64,000 bases of DNA, from positions 403,894,790-403,958,789 of the forward strand of contig NC_057811.1 of the NCBI RefSeq assembly GCF_018294505.1, read 5' to 3'. Origin of the DNA: Triticum aestivum (taxonomy: Eukaryota > Streptophyta > Magnoliopsida > Poales > Poaceae). This document shows positions 46,391-56,757 of the stretch, piece by piece. Each line of letters starts with the position of its first letter. Positions within the stretch are counted from its first letter, which is position 1. The position numbers were made by a program, and so were the translations under genes. Under the pieces are notes generated by a model. The model did not search any database. It was not told the origin of the DNA and worked only from the letters and a program-made list of their open reading frames with translations.

Positions 46391-47554
46391 CCGTGGGGGG
46401 GGCGGTGGCCGGCAACAACAAGCAACGCCCGGGGCCGCAGCAACATCAGAAGGCAGCAGCGGCCAAGTAGGGAGCGGCACGGGCGGGCGCTTGCGCGCAA
46501 CGGCGCGGCCGGGGCGCGGTCACTGCGGATAGCGGGCGGGTACGGCGCTAGCGACGTGGACAAGGGAGAAAAAAAGGGGTAGGCGGAGTGGGTCGGGGTC
46601 CTCACCCCCGTTGCAGGGGTTCGCCGGCGAGGCTCGACGGAGTCCGACGAGGAGGAGGTTGTGGACGGCGTGGCAAGGTCGAGGTGGACGGCGACGTTGA
46701 GGTCGGGGCGGTGTGGCTTGATGCGGGCTGTCGGGGAGGAGGTCGAGGACGAGCGACGAAGACGGGGAGGCGGCAGCGAGCGCTGGCACCGGGGATCGGC
46801 GACGAGCGGCGTCGGTTTGGCGAGGCGTCTGCGGGGGAGAGCTTTGGCGCGGAGTGGTGGCGGAGGTAGGTGCAGGGGAGGGTGAGGCGAGCTCGGGGGG
46901 TTCGGGCACGAGGGCCCTCGCTGCTGAGTGTGTGGCGGCGCGAGGAAGATGGGGAGGGAATCGAGCGAGAGAGTGTGGGGGTCGGCGCAGGCTAGGGTTA
47001 AGAGGGAGTTAGGTGGGCCTTGGGCCAACTGGTCCGGCAGCTGGGCTCCCTCTCTCCATCTTACATCTCTTCTTATCTTTGTTTTCTTTTATTCCTTTTA
47101 TTTTATTTTCTGTTTTGCCTTTTTCTTTTTATTTATATTACCTTTTCTGTTATAGTTTTGTTTCCTATTATTTTAGTTTTAGTCAAATATATACTTAGTA
47201 TCTAAATTAGTATTTCAACTTAGTCCATAGTCAAAAAGTCTAGTCCTCAAATAAATTAGTTTGACATTTTATTAATTACAAAAGGTATTTAAATATTTGT
47301 TTTTGCTGCTGTTTTATTCATCTCATAGTACTTAAATATTTTATAAAGGTGTGGTTTCTCCACCATAATTATCTATGCAATATTTGGCTCACTCTGAACA
47401 TTTTAGTTTTAATATTTGAAAACTTTTATTGTTTGCTTGATTTTGGATTTGAATTAGAATCGATTTCGACCTAACGCGAGATTAGCAACCATAATCAAAG
47501 TGACGTGGCATCATTAGCAGAGAATTACTGTAGCTTAAATATCTGGGCGTCACA
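46391..47554 (-). repeat. Right part of LTR-X
   Basis: GC-rich to about 47050 and AT-rich afterwards, ending GGGCGTCACA. In the inferred minus sense it is the 5' (U3) part of the LTR. ORFs of 75-231 codons in the GC-rich part have no recognisable product. Confidence 0.65.
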
Positions 47555-47924
47555 CTAGCCCAGCTATTTTGTTTTTTGCAGAATAACCAACGTAGGCCTA
47601 CTTTCTTTTCTAGGCCCTGCTGGGTCAGAAATCTTTCAAGACGAGGAGGGATGCATTTTGCCCAGAAAATGGGCTATAAGTAATAAGAAATGGGCTATAA
47701 GTAATAATAAATGGGCTGTAAAATGAAAAAATACAGCAAACAAGCAATTAGTTCCAAAATACTTTTTTCTTTCGGATTTTGATATTTTAAATTTCAATGT
47801 TTTTGTTCGTGTAAAATTTCATTGGATTTAAATTAAGGTATGTTTAGTTTGGGTTGTATGCTGTTTGGGACAGATTTGGAGGCTGACTTGTGGGTCTACT
47901 AGGTTGACGTGTACGAAAGGCTTT

Positions 47925-49330
47925 GTCAACTTAGTCCACAAACAATTCTAGCAGCAGTGACCGTTGGATGTTAATCCAACGACCGTGCTGCTTCTTCAAT
48001 ATCTGATCTTCTTGCTCCAGCCTCCCAAACCAGCGCTGGTGGGACTGCCTGCTCCCGCCTCCCGTGGCCGGCTATGCTGCCACACAGGCCACACCGCCCC
48101 ACCCTACTCCGTTGCTGGCCAGGTCATTCCTCTACTCACCCACACCTCCTGTTATTTTCCGGCGACAACAGCCGGACCAGTAAACCCTCATACTCCCCAA
48201 CGCATGGGCAACCACTGCCGAGTCTTCCCCGGCTCCGTGTCGTTCCCTTCCTAGGCCTCGCCGTCGTCCACCGCCCTGGTGCTCTCGGCGCGGCGTGGTC
48301 AACATGATCAATGAACGACATCCATCGGACGTGGACTGTACGTGGAGAGGCTGACAGATGGGCCCATGGCTGCACACAAGGAAATGCATCCTTATTACAC
48401 GCAAAATAATGATTCCTCCACCTGACATCTGGGACCCACCGGAAGGGCCTCTGTATTTCATGAAAAAAATATTCCCCCCACTGACAGGTCGGACCCACCA
48501 GCTATATGTTCGCACGCAAGGAAGTGCCTGCTAGCTGGGACCCAGCATAGTGTGAGGCTGACTTGTGGGCCTACTAAGTTGACGGGGACGGAGGGCTTTG
48601 TCAACTTAGTCAATATGAACGATTCTAGCTCCAGTGACTATATGATGTCCATCCAATGGTCGTAGTGCTTCTTGAACCTCTGGTCTTCTTGCTCCAGCCG
48701 CCCAAAGCAGCGTCGGTCGTGCCGCCTGCTCCTGCCTCCCGTGGCCGGCTGTGCTGCCACGGAGGCCTCACCGCCCCCTACTACTCCCACCGCTGGCCAG
48801 GCCATCCCTCCACTCACCCACACCCCCTTGTTATTCTGCGGCGACGACAGCCTCACACCAAAGCCGAACCAGTGAACCCTCATACTCCTCTCCGTGTGGG
48901 CATCCATTGTCGCGTCTTTCCCGGCTCCGCATCATCCCCTTCCTAGGCCTCTCCGTCGTCCACCGCCTTGGTGCTCTCGGCGCGGCGTGGTCAATGTGGT
49001 CAAGGAACGACTTCCATCGGAAGAGTACTGTACGTGGAGAGGCTGACAGCTGGGTCCATGGCCACAGCAAGGAAGTGCCTCCTTATTACGCGGAAAATAA
49101 TGATTCCTCCACCTAACAATAGGGACCCACCGAACGGGCCACCGTATTCGCGAGAAAAAAAGCGTTTCCCCCCTGACTACTGGGATCCACCAACTACATC
49201 TTCGCATGCAAGGAAGTGCGTCCATATTATGGGCAAAAAATATGATTCGCCCCCTGACTGCTGGGACCCACCAGCTACCTCTTCGCACACAAGGAAGTGC
49301 CTGACAGTCGGGACCCACCTGGTTGAAGCA
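47925..49330 (+). repeat. CACTA-1 subterminal units, copies 2 and 3
   Basis: Two adjacent related units begin with gaggctgacttgtggg (47879 and about 48552), include aacttagtc and the cgcctcccgtggccggct block, and end with several short direct repeats of aaggaagtgc followed by gggacccacc. A third, older copy is at 23695-24050. ORFs in them are not conserved. Confidence 0.8.
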
Positions 49331-49428
49331 TACGTAGCGTTGTCATTCTGGTCGCGAACGTGTACGTACATACGATCGGTCTGTCTGTAGGCTGCAGCGA
49401 TGAACCGTGGCCGTGTAAGGAAGGGCAT

Positions 49429-49495
49429 GTGTCGTAGTAGAGGCGCGCACGTGTCGTAGTATACGCGCGCACGTGTCGTAGTAGAGGCGCACGTA
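49429..49495 (+). repeat. 22-bp tandem repeat, three copies
   Basis: gtgtcgtagta starts at 49429, 49451 and 49473. It lies inside the CACTA-1 right end. Confidence 0.9.
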
Positions 49496-49728
49496 GCATG
49501 TCACGCAGTCCCGTTAATATCGTGTACACGTACGTATAGCGGCCAGGGTGCAAGAAAGTAAATACGGCCACGTACGTACATATGGGTGGGGTCTCGAACG
49601 CCTACTCGTGCATACGTACGGCCAGGGCTCATGTACATGGCTAGGTCGGAACGAAGAAACTGCGTCGTCGTCGTGTTCATCGGGAGCCAACCGGCTTGGA
49701 CGGAACAGCCGATCGAAACGAGCCCTGG

Positions 49729-50050
49729 CGTACTGCAGAACGGAGGAAACGGCCTTGTGTTCGACCGGCCACGGTCGAAACGGGATCCTGTTCGTCGGGA
49801 GGGGTCTGGTGTACCGCAAAACAGAGGAAATGGACTTCTCTTGGACCTCCTACGATCAAAACGGGGTCCTGTTGACCGGGAGGAGTGTGGCGTACCGCAA
49901 AACGGAGGAAACGGACTTGTGTTGGAGCGCTACGGTCGAAACGGGGGTCCTGTTCATCGGGAGGGGTGTAGCGTACCGCAAAACAGGACTCCACAGGATA
50001 CTGTTCATCTCCACTGTCGACTGCCTCCACAGGCTACTGTTCATCCACCA
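49729..50050 (+). repeat. About 80-bp tandem repeat, four starts
   Basis: gcgtac(t/c)gcaaaac-like starts at 49729, 49809, 49890 and 49970. Each unit contains gtcgaaacggg and cctgttc(g/a)tcggga. It is part of the CACTA-1 right end. Confidence 0.88.
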
Positions 50051-50400
50051 TCGACCTCCTCCAGCCTCCACGTGCGACTATTCATCCACGGGCTCCTGTT
50101 CATCCAGCCTCCACCGCTCCTCCACCGGCTACTGTTCCACCAGCCCTCTCCACGGGGTCCTGTTCAACCACCCCTCCATGGGCTACTATTCATCCAACCC
50201 TCCATCGGCTACTATTCATCCAGCCCTCCACGGGGTTCTGTTCATCCTGCCCTCCACGGGGTCCTGTTCATCCACCCCCAGCCGGCTCAATCGATCGGGG
50301 TCCTGTTCATCCAGAGGCAACACCACGGGGTCCTGTTCATCCAACCCCCCACCGGGAACTGTTCATCCAACCCCCTCCCCCAACAACACTCACTATTCAT
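50050..50400 (+). repeat. Degenerate ~30-bp repeat array
   Basis: Many copies of cacggggtcctgttcatcca and relatives (ggctactattcatcca). Together with the 80-bp array it keeps long frames open on the plus strand, which are not genes. Confidence 0.88.
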
Positions 50401-50699
50401 CAAGGGAAGGAGGCAGCAGGGTTCGATCGGCTTCAGTTAGCAGCAGTAGCGAACGAATCACTCGGGTTCAATTAACAACAAGGGATCGATCGGGGTTCAG
50501 TAACGTAGCTAGTACAATCGCTCGGGTTCAGTTAGAGCGCAACGCCTCGCACACACGCGCTTACGTGTACGAGAGAAACGCGCAAACCTTCGTGTAGCGC
50601 TCGGCCCCGACCACCCACCGTAACAGGGAACACCCCGATATTTTCCTCGCCCTCGCTTCTACCACGGTTTTTTCCGTCATGGATGGCCCAAAGAATCTC

Positions 50700-50893
50700 A
50701 TGCAGCTGCGTCTCCGGCCCGCCCAGGATGAAAAGCCCATTTTCTGTCATGATTTTTTGTCATAGAAGTAGGAGCCCACCACATCTATGATGATACCGGT
50801 TTTTGTCACAGTTATCGTCATAGAAGTGTCATAAGCAGGACAGAAAAAATTCGTTCGGGACAAAATGTCACGGATGTGTCTTTTTTTGTAGTG
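50700..50893 (+). repeat. Right terminus of CACTA-1
   Basis: It contains repeated gtcatagaagt and cats of tgtcat, and ends in ttttttttgtagtg. The minus-strand terminus is CACTACAAAAAAAGACACAT. Three bases after it (gag) would be the target duplication if the left end were visible. Confidence 0.9.
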
Positions 50894-51509
50894 GAGAGAG
50901 TTGAGTGTTGGGGAGACTATCATTTGAAGCACAAGAGCAAGGAGTTCATCATCAACACACCATCTATTACCTTTTGGAGAGTGGTGTCTCCTAGATTGGT
51001 TAGGTGTCACTTGGAAGCCTCCGTCAAGATTGTGGAGTTGAACCAAGGAGTTTGTAAGGGCAAGGAGATCGCCTACTTCGTGAAGATCTACCCAAGTGAG
51101 GCAAGTCCTTCGTGGGCGATGGCCATGGTGGGATAGACAAGGTTGCTTCTTCGTGGACCCTTCGTGGGTGGAGCCCTCCGTGGACTCGCACAACCGTTAC
51201 CCTTCGTGGGTTGAAGTCTCCATCAACGTGGATGTATGATAGCACCACCTATCGGAACCACGCCAAAAATCTCCGTGTCCCCAATTGCGTTTGCACACTC
51301 CAATCCCATCCCTTTACTTTCTTGCAAGTTGCATGCTTTAATTTCCGCTGCTCATATACTCTTGCCATGCTTGCTTGAAATGTATTGTGAATGTTTAAAC
51401 TTGTGCTAAAACTCCACCTTAACTTGAAGAAATAAAAAACTGCTACCTTTCTTTGTTGAGGGTCTAATCACCCCCCCCCTTCTAGACACCTCTTCTCGAT
51501 CCTTTCAAA
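50894..51509 (+). mobile_element. Copia-type LTR fragment (3' part)
   Basis: The sequence from gagttgagtgttggg to ctagacacctcttctcgatc is the 3' part of an LTR of a common Triticeae Copia type (recalled from general knowledge of such LTRs). It ends near ctttcaa. The expected tRNA-Met primer site does not follow intact. CACTA-1 ends exactly where this fragment begins, so CACTA-1 most likely inserted into this LTR. Confidence 0.65.
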
Positions 51510-51544
51510 AGGCAGAGCTAAGACGAGTTAGAGGTGATCGTGTC

Positions 51545-52350
51545 ACTAAAAACGGAGAGTTTAGTTGAAGTACCCTCGGCCAAAGTTTTCTAATCATTCT
51601 ATACAGCCATATAGTAAGGTAACCGACCCCCTCCCCCCCCCCCCACACACACACCCATGCTTGCACGCGCGTGAAAAGAACAACGTCGACAAAATCTCTC
51701 ATGTTCCTTCGTAACATCGCACCAAGTGCCACCGAGATAGATTGGAGTTGAAGGACTTTGAGACATCATTTCATTGGAGACAACACTGACATCATCGTGA
51801 CACTAGTAGTTACCACACAAGGAACGATAAACGAGAATCCCTCCCCTCTGCCTCACAGTGTTGAAGTGACGACAACGCGAATGTGAAGGCGGATCTAAAA
51901 AAGGCAACCATGTTGCGGAGAGTTAAGTGGAAACGCTCATTGCCAGAGTTTTTTAAACCATGTCTGCTTTACATTACATCGATAGAACATACTCCCTCCG
52001 TCCCAAAATAAGTGTCTCAACCTTAGTACAACTTTGTACTAAAGTTAGTACAAAGTTGAGACACTTACTTTGAGACAGAGAGAGTAGTATACAACCATAT
52101 ACTGAAGTGACTGGCCACCCCGGCCCCTTGAAGAACAACAGGGATAAAGATGTCATGTTCCTTAGTAACATTGCACCAAGCACCACTGAGATGGATGGGA
52201 GTCATAGGACTTTGATATACAGTAGTGTTTATTAGAGATAACACCAACATCATCGTGGAAGCGATATTGCCGCAACAACAACAGTTAGTACACAAGGAAG
52301 AAGAAACGAGAATCCCCGCCGCTCCGTCTTTTGGCATTGAAGCGACGACC
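51545..52350 (+). repeat. Diverged tandem duplication, about 0.36-kb units
   Basis: The segment at about 51545-51900 is repeated at about 51915-52350. Landmarks: gagagtttagttg / gagagttaagtgg, atgttcctt(c/a)gtaacat at 51701 and 52154, and aacgagaatccc. The offset grows from about 363 to 453 bp where the Stowaway MITE sits in copy 2. No coding function recognised. Confidence 0.8.
51992..52084 (+). mobile_element. Stowaway-type MITE (Tc1/Mariner)
   Basis: It starts CTCCCTCCGTCCCAAAATAA and ends with a diverged inverted copy (tgagacagagagag), with TA on both sides (51990-51991 and 52085-52086). It is 93 bp, with strong internal inverted repeats around ttagtacaa/ttgtactaa. Confidence 0.9.
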
Positions 52351-52559
52351 AGAGGTAGAGGAGGGGTATTGGTTTGGTGTAGATTAGGATTTCTATCAAG
52401 AGTAAAAAGAAAATTGTAAGTTGACTGCCAATGATCTTAAAATGGTCTCCTGTGTTGGTTGTCCACCATCGAAGTTGAGAAAGAAGATGGAACGTTGGCG
52501 GCAACACCAGTGGTGGAAGTTTGCAAAGCATGGGACCTCCTATTTGACGGATGGTAGCT

Positions 52560-54060
52560 ACAAAATAGAAGGGGTGTCACACACGTAGCGTCCTGGTGGA
52601 CCGACCCATTTTACCGCCATGTAGCATAGCGAGCCTTTGTTTATTACCACTTTTGTTTTTCTGGATCTTATTAATTTACAGTCAATTTATTTTGGTTTTT
52701 AGTTAGTTTTTCATTCATTTTCAGGGGAAAACACAAAAATAATAATTTAAAAGGCGATTTTAAGGAAAAAACCTCAGAACATTTTAAATCATTTTTTGAA
52801 AAATATGAACTTTTTGAAAATTGCAAATACTTTTTAAAAAGGAATATTTTTGAGAATTTTAAAATGTTTAAAACATGAATATTTTTTGAATTACGATTTT
52901 CTAACTTTTAAAAAATTCCATTTTAAAAAAATGGCAAGAAACTGGGTTGCAACCTTCTAGAACTCCTAGAGGGTTCCAAAACCAGGATCTGTGTACTCGG
53001 CCAAATGGCCCGACCCAGATCTATCACTAGTTGGCTTGCCTTGTGCGAGCGTCAAATAGGAAATCGTGGCAGAGGCTAACTCCTATTTGACGCCCTCAGC
53101 GCCGTTTACACGATATTTCACCAACCGGTGCACGCCTACCTCTGCGATGAGCCGGACCATTTGCCTTTTTTTTCTCGTTTCTATTAACCTTTAAAAAAGG
53201 TGTGTGCAATGTAATTGAAACTGCAGACCACTTCGTTCAGTTCAAATCACAGTAACCAACTAGAACACCTTAACTATTGTGACTACTTACTTATTTTTTT
53301 TTCTTATTTCTAATTACTTCTGTCCGTGATCGTTCTTATTCAGTTTTTCTTTCCTTTTTGTTTTTTCTTGTTCGTTTTTCCTGTTATTTTTTCTTTTTGT
53401 TTTTAATTGAATTCTTTTAAAATTCGTGAATTTTCTAAAAAATCAGTTAAATCCATGGACATTTTAAAAATTCATGAACCTTTTTCATATTCATGATTGT
53501 TTTTTCAAATTTATGACTTCTTTCCAATTTCGCAAAATCCATGAACATTTTTCAAACTTGTCAACTCTTTTCTCTAATTTATGTACCTTTTTCAATTTTT
53601 ACGAAATCCATGAATTTTTTCAAATCAATGAACTTTTTTAAAACTCATGAAGTTTTCTCAAATTCATGAATTTTTTTCAAATTTATGAGAAAAAATCAAT
53701 TTCACGAAATCCATGAGCCTTTTTCAACCTCATGAACCTCTTTTTTTAAAACAAATTATTAATGTTTTCCAAACCATATAATTTTTTCAAACTCGTGAAC
53801 TTTTACAACATGAATTGTTTTTACATTCGCAATTTCTTTAGATCCATGTTTTTTTCCAAGTCAACAGTCAACCGGTTAAATGGTTGACGGTGAACCAAAC
53901 GAATGAACCAGGTTTTTTTGGCAAACATGCTTGCGTCGAACGAAGGGACGAAACGAAGGGAAGGAGCGAGCAACCAAGTCGCTAGCTTGGCCGGCCCAGC
54001 TAGCGCTAGCTTAGCGAACTGGTGCCTAAGGCGCCGAAGAGGTCTCATGTCGGGGCGCCG
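52560..54060. other. AT-rich foldback-type repeat, family not named
   Basis: An A-rich arm (about 52680-52950) with gaaaattgcaaat and aaaacatgaatat words and a T-rich arm (about 53400-53850) with repeated ttcatgaa flank a unique centre. The arms are opposite in strand bias. A related A-rich block lies at 58985-59420. I see no transposase. Confidence 0.5.
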
Positions 54061-55010
54061 CTGAATGGGCTGAGATTGAGGAAATTGTTGTTCGGCTGAC
54101 TGAGGATTGCTCCTGGGTTCGGTGAGTCGTGACCTATTTTTGCCCTAAGGTAGCTCTGACACTAGATCGCCAAAGAGGTTGTACTAGGTCAAACTTGTTG
54201 GTTGTGTACGAGCAATCTAACTAATCGCTACTACATCGAATCGGGAAAGAAATGGCCCTAGCCACCGGCGACTAGGTTCCTTGACTTTCGCTGGTTGCCC
54301 TCACCTTCGAGCTATGGATCAATGCTCAAAGTCTAGTTTATTTTGTATCTATGTTTTATTTTTGTGTCTTTGGAGGCAAATTCTCATGGTGGAGGCGATA
54401 TCGTACGGAATAAAAATCCCACAGCTCTATCATCGTCCTGGTGTGGCTATTGTGGACGATGCGACCTACATCGGGGATCCTGTGGTGTTTTGGTCCCGCG
54501 GATCGATGGCTCGCATTCTCACGGATTGTCGTACACTTCGGCCTATCTTGACGGCGATGGTGGCAATAGTATTGTAAGCATGCTCTTGGTCACTGGGTAT
54601 GTTGATTCGTTCGCTCCTGGTCTTGTTCCCCACGGTACGACACAAAGTAATAGTGTTCAACAATCCGTCTTGCAACCCCGTCCATACTGCCTTCAATGAT
54701 CTTAAGTTCTCACCTATTGTGGTGGGCAGCTCATCGAAGATTTTGATGTTATTTCAGTTTGTGTAGGTTTGGTCTTCTGCATTTTCTTCATTGCATGTAC
54801 GGAGAAAAGCAGAGATGCAAGAGATAGATCTATAGTAAACGACTATGGAGAACTTTGATGTAACTTTATGTTTAATCTTGACCTTCTATTGGTTCGTTTT
54901 CATTCAATTTGATGTACTTTGTCCAATTTATATCAGTAAAGTCGGATTGTTTACCCAAAAAATAAGATTTTTTTTACTGGGTAGCAATAATAACACTTCG
55001 CGTCCACGAC
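54061..55010. other. Unassigned region, possible retrotransposed or gene fragment
   Basis: It contains ORFs of 76-118 codons in several frames (54281-54699), none recognised. A stretch near 54900-54990 ends with A-rich and T-rich DNA like the 3' end of a transcript. No clear host gene or element could be named. Confidence 0.3.
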
Positions 55011-55423
55011 AAGTCTACTGGCAAGATGCACTTCCGAGATCGATCCAACATGCAATGAAACTTGCCATTCCCTCCCCTAAAAAAAATGCAATGAAACTTC
55101 TTTCCAGCGCCAAAGATAGGCACCGCCACCTTTGATTCTCAGTTTCATATTTGGCTGGGAAGGCCTGCTGCACACAGGGCGCACGCCGAAATCATCAGAC
55201 ATGGCTGCTATTTTACTCCTGGGAGAGCTCGTCTTTTTGTTGCGTTCCTCCGCTCCCCGCCACCGACTAGCTCGGTAGCCAAAGCAAAAGCACCGCAACC
55301 TGCCAACGCCGGAGCGGGAGCGGCGGCCGGATTCACGCGCACCAACTCCACCTGCGCGCGCTCCTCAACACTACTGCCACTAAATACTCAATGCCTAGCT
55401 AGCTCGGCCGCGCAAGCACGCGC

Positions 55424-55430
55424 TATAAGA
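55424..55430 (+). promoter_or_regulatory. TATA box of the plantacyanin gene
   Basis: TATAAGA about 93 bp before the ATG at 55523, in a GC-rich core promoter. Confidence 0.6.
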
Positions 55431-55522
55431 GGCCACGCCGGTGCGCGGCAACCGGCAGCTCGTTCGATCTTGCCTGCGACTTCGAAGCTGACTGTCACCG
55501 TCACTAGTAGTGTATTGCGTCG

Positions 55523-56007
55523 ATGGCTCTGGGAAGAGGCAGTGCGAGGAACAGCGCCGCGGTCCTCGGCGCGGCGGCGCTGCTGCTCGGCTTGCTCGCG
55601 ATGAGCGCCGAGGCGGCCAAGTACACGGTCGGCGACTACGGGGGCTGGAAGTTCAACGTCGCCGGGTGGGCCAAGGGCAGGACCTTCCGCGCCGGCGACG
55701 TGCTCGGTGAGTTGATGTCTGCTTCATTGTTAGCCGCCGCTCGCTAGTTTGTAGGAGTAATATATGCGTTCGTTCGTGACACGATGCGCTTGTGAGTGTG
55801 TGTGCAGAGTTCAAGTACAACGGGGCGGTGCACGACGTGGCGGCCGTGGGCGCGGCGGCGTACCAGAGCTGTGTGGTGCCCAAGGGCAAAAGGGCGCTGC
55901 GCAGCGGGCACGACAAGGTGAGGCTGGTCAAGGGGATGCACTACTTCGTCTGCACCGTGCGCGGGCACTGCAAGGCCAACATGAAGATCGCTGTCAGGGT
56001 CATCTAG
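55523..56007 (+). CDS. Plantacyanin (basic blue copper protein), two exons
   Basis: Plantacyanins are small secreted type-I copper proteins of the phytocyanin family, thought to act in the cell wall. Exons 55523-55706 and 55808-56007 (intron GT...AG) encode 127 residues. Residues 1-31 form a signal peptide (VLGAAALLLGLLAMSAEA). The mature part starts near AKYTVGDYGGW and is about 96 residues, the usual plantacyanin length. Copper ligands are all present: His70 (AVHDV), Cys110 (YFVC), His115 and Met120 (NMKIAV). Cys83 and Cys116 form the expected disulfide. There is no C-terminal GPI signal. The start fits the TATA box and the signal peptide. The gene looks intact and lies 4.6 kb right of the transposon nest. 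Confidence 0.96.
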
Positions 56008-56570
56008 GGACCAGAAGTGGCTAGTGACTTGTTACCACATTCAGATCAGATCGATCCAAAGCTTTCGACTAAAGCCTTTTAGTTTGCTTAATGCTTAAAC
56101 CAACTGTTAGTTTGCTTCCCATTGCCGTGCACTCTTGTTCTAGATGCAGCAACCGCGAGTTACAATTCCTGTTAATTTGAATATGGGTCTAAAGCTTTCT
56201 GAAAACGATGGACTAGCGCTTTTCCATCCTTTGTTTACACAGGAAAAACCTAACCAGTAAATCTCAAAAAATAAAGGAAAAAACCTAACCAGTAAGGAAG
56301 AGATAGCAAATCGGGCACTCAGGGGAAGATGACGACACAAGAGGTTCCATTTATAGTGAAACTCGTACTAGTGCCATAATATATCGATCGGATATTTGCA
56401 TACCTTCTCTCCTACTTCAAAAATACTAAGGTTTCGTCATAGAGATCCACAAACCTTGCCACGATAAATTTCACAGCTACCCACTATGCATCGTCATAGT
56501 TATAATAAGTTCTTGAAGATCACGTTTCTGTCATGTCAGAGTACACTTCTCTTCGCCAGGGGTGCGATAA
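56008..56570. other. Intergenic region between convergent genes
   Basis: It holds the 3' ends of the plantacyanin gene (plus) and the STMP1-type gene (minus), whose stop codons are 563 bp apart. No other gene seen. Confidence 0.6.
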
Positions 56571-56744
56571 TCACTCGTCTTTGTCGTCTTTCTTCGGCTT
56601 ACGGTATGTTTCCTCAATGTGCTTTGCCAGGAAAACATACGTGTTGAACAGCTTCTTGACATTTGGAACGTTGTAGTTCTGAGCTACATAGACACCACAT
56701 CCCACTCCCACCAAAAACTTGAAGCTACCACCGAAAAGCCCCAT
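56571..56744 (-). CDS. STMP1/DUF4535-type short transmembrane mitochondrial protein, 57 residues
   Basis: Minus-strand ORF of 57 residues: an N-terminal hydrophobic helix (FKFLVGVGCGVYVAQ), the family motif GVYVAQNYNVPN at residues 17-28, a second amphipathic part (KKLFNTYVFLAKHIEE) and a charged tail (KPKKDDKDE). Animal STMP1 has the same GxYxAQNYxxPN motif and sits in the inner mitochondrial membrane near respiratory complexes. Plants have short homologues of unknown detail. The ATG at 56744 is preferred over the longer frame upstream because a ctccag splice acceptor lies 11 bases before it (56756-56757), implying a 5' non-coding exon. The gene is convergent with plantacyanin and intact. 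Confidence 0.82.
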   Translation of the reverse strand: MGLFGGSFKFLVGVGCGVYVAQNYNVPNVKKLFNTYVFLAKHIEETYRKPKKDDKDE

Positions 56745-56757
56745 CGCGAGAAAACCT

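Larger units (their letters stand above)
24202..47554 (-). mobile_element. LTR-X: large LTR (apparently solo), split by element Y
   Basis: The left end is TGTGATGCCCCCGA at 24202 and the right end GGGCGTCACA at 47554, which form matching TGTGA(T/C)GCCC inverted ends. Flanks are ctagt (24197-24201) and ctagc (47555-47559), a target duplication with one change. LTR-X itself is visible as 24202-25070 and 46391-47554, about 2.0 kb. The remainder of a normal LTR of this size class may have been lost where element Y joins at 25071. Like LTR-A and Y it has the GAGTAC...GTACTC inverted repeat, at 24616-24636. Confidence 0.7.
4915..50893 (+). mobile_element. CACTA-1: large CACTA (En/Spm) transposon, right end present, split by nested elements
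   Basis: The right end at 50893 reads, on the minus strand, CACTACAAAAAAAGACACAT, a CACTA-superfamily terminus. Subterminal direct repeats (for example cats of gtcatagaagt) lie just inside it. Continuity is inferred from two nested insertions whose target duplications (tcaag at 10738-10742 and 23418-23422; ctagt/ctagc at 24197-24201 and 47555-47559) rejoin the host DNA, and from related repeat units at about 23.7, 47.9 and 48.6 kb. A TNP2 transposase relic at 5808-9335 is in the expected sense. No left terminus is seen. It may be left of the window or removed by the Athila-type insertion, so the start given is only the edge of that insertion. It is formally possible that the transposase and the right terminus belong to different copies. 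Confidence 0.65.

Noticed and set aside
49548..50597. Overlapping plus-strand ORFs of 349 and 284 codons
   Set aside because: They run through the 80-bp and 30-bp tandem arrays of CACTA-1 in two frames at once; the repeat simply lacks stop codons. No domain and no start context.
54281..54699. Overlapping ORFs as a host gene
   Set aside because: Two frames are open with no domain, splice pattern or promoter that I can support; left as unassigned.
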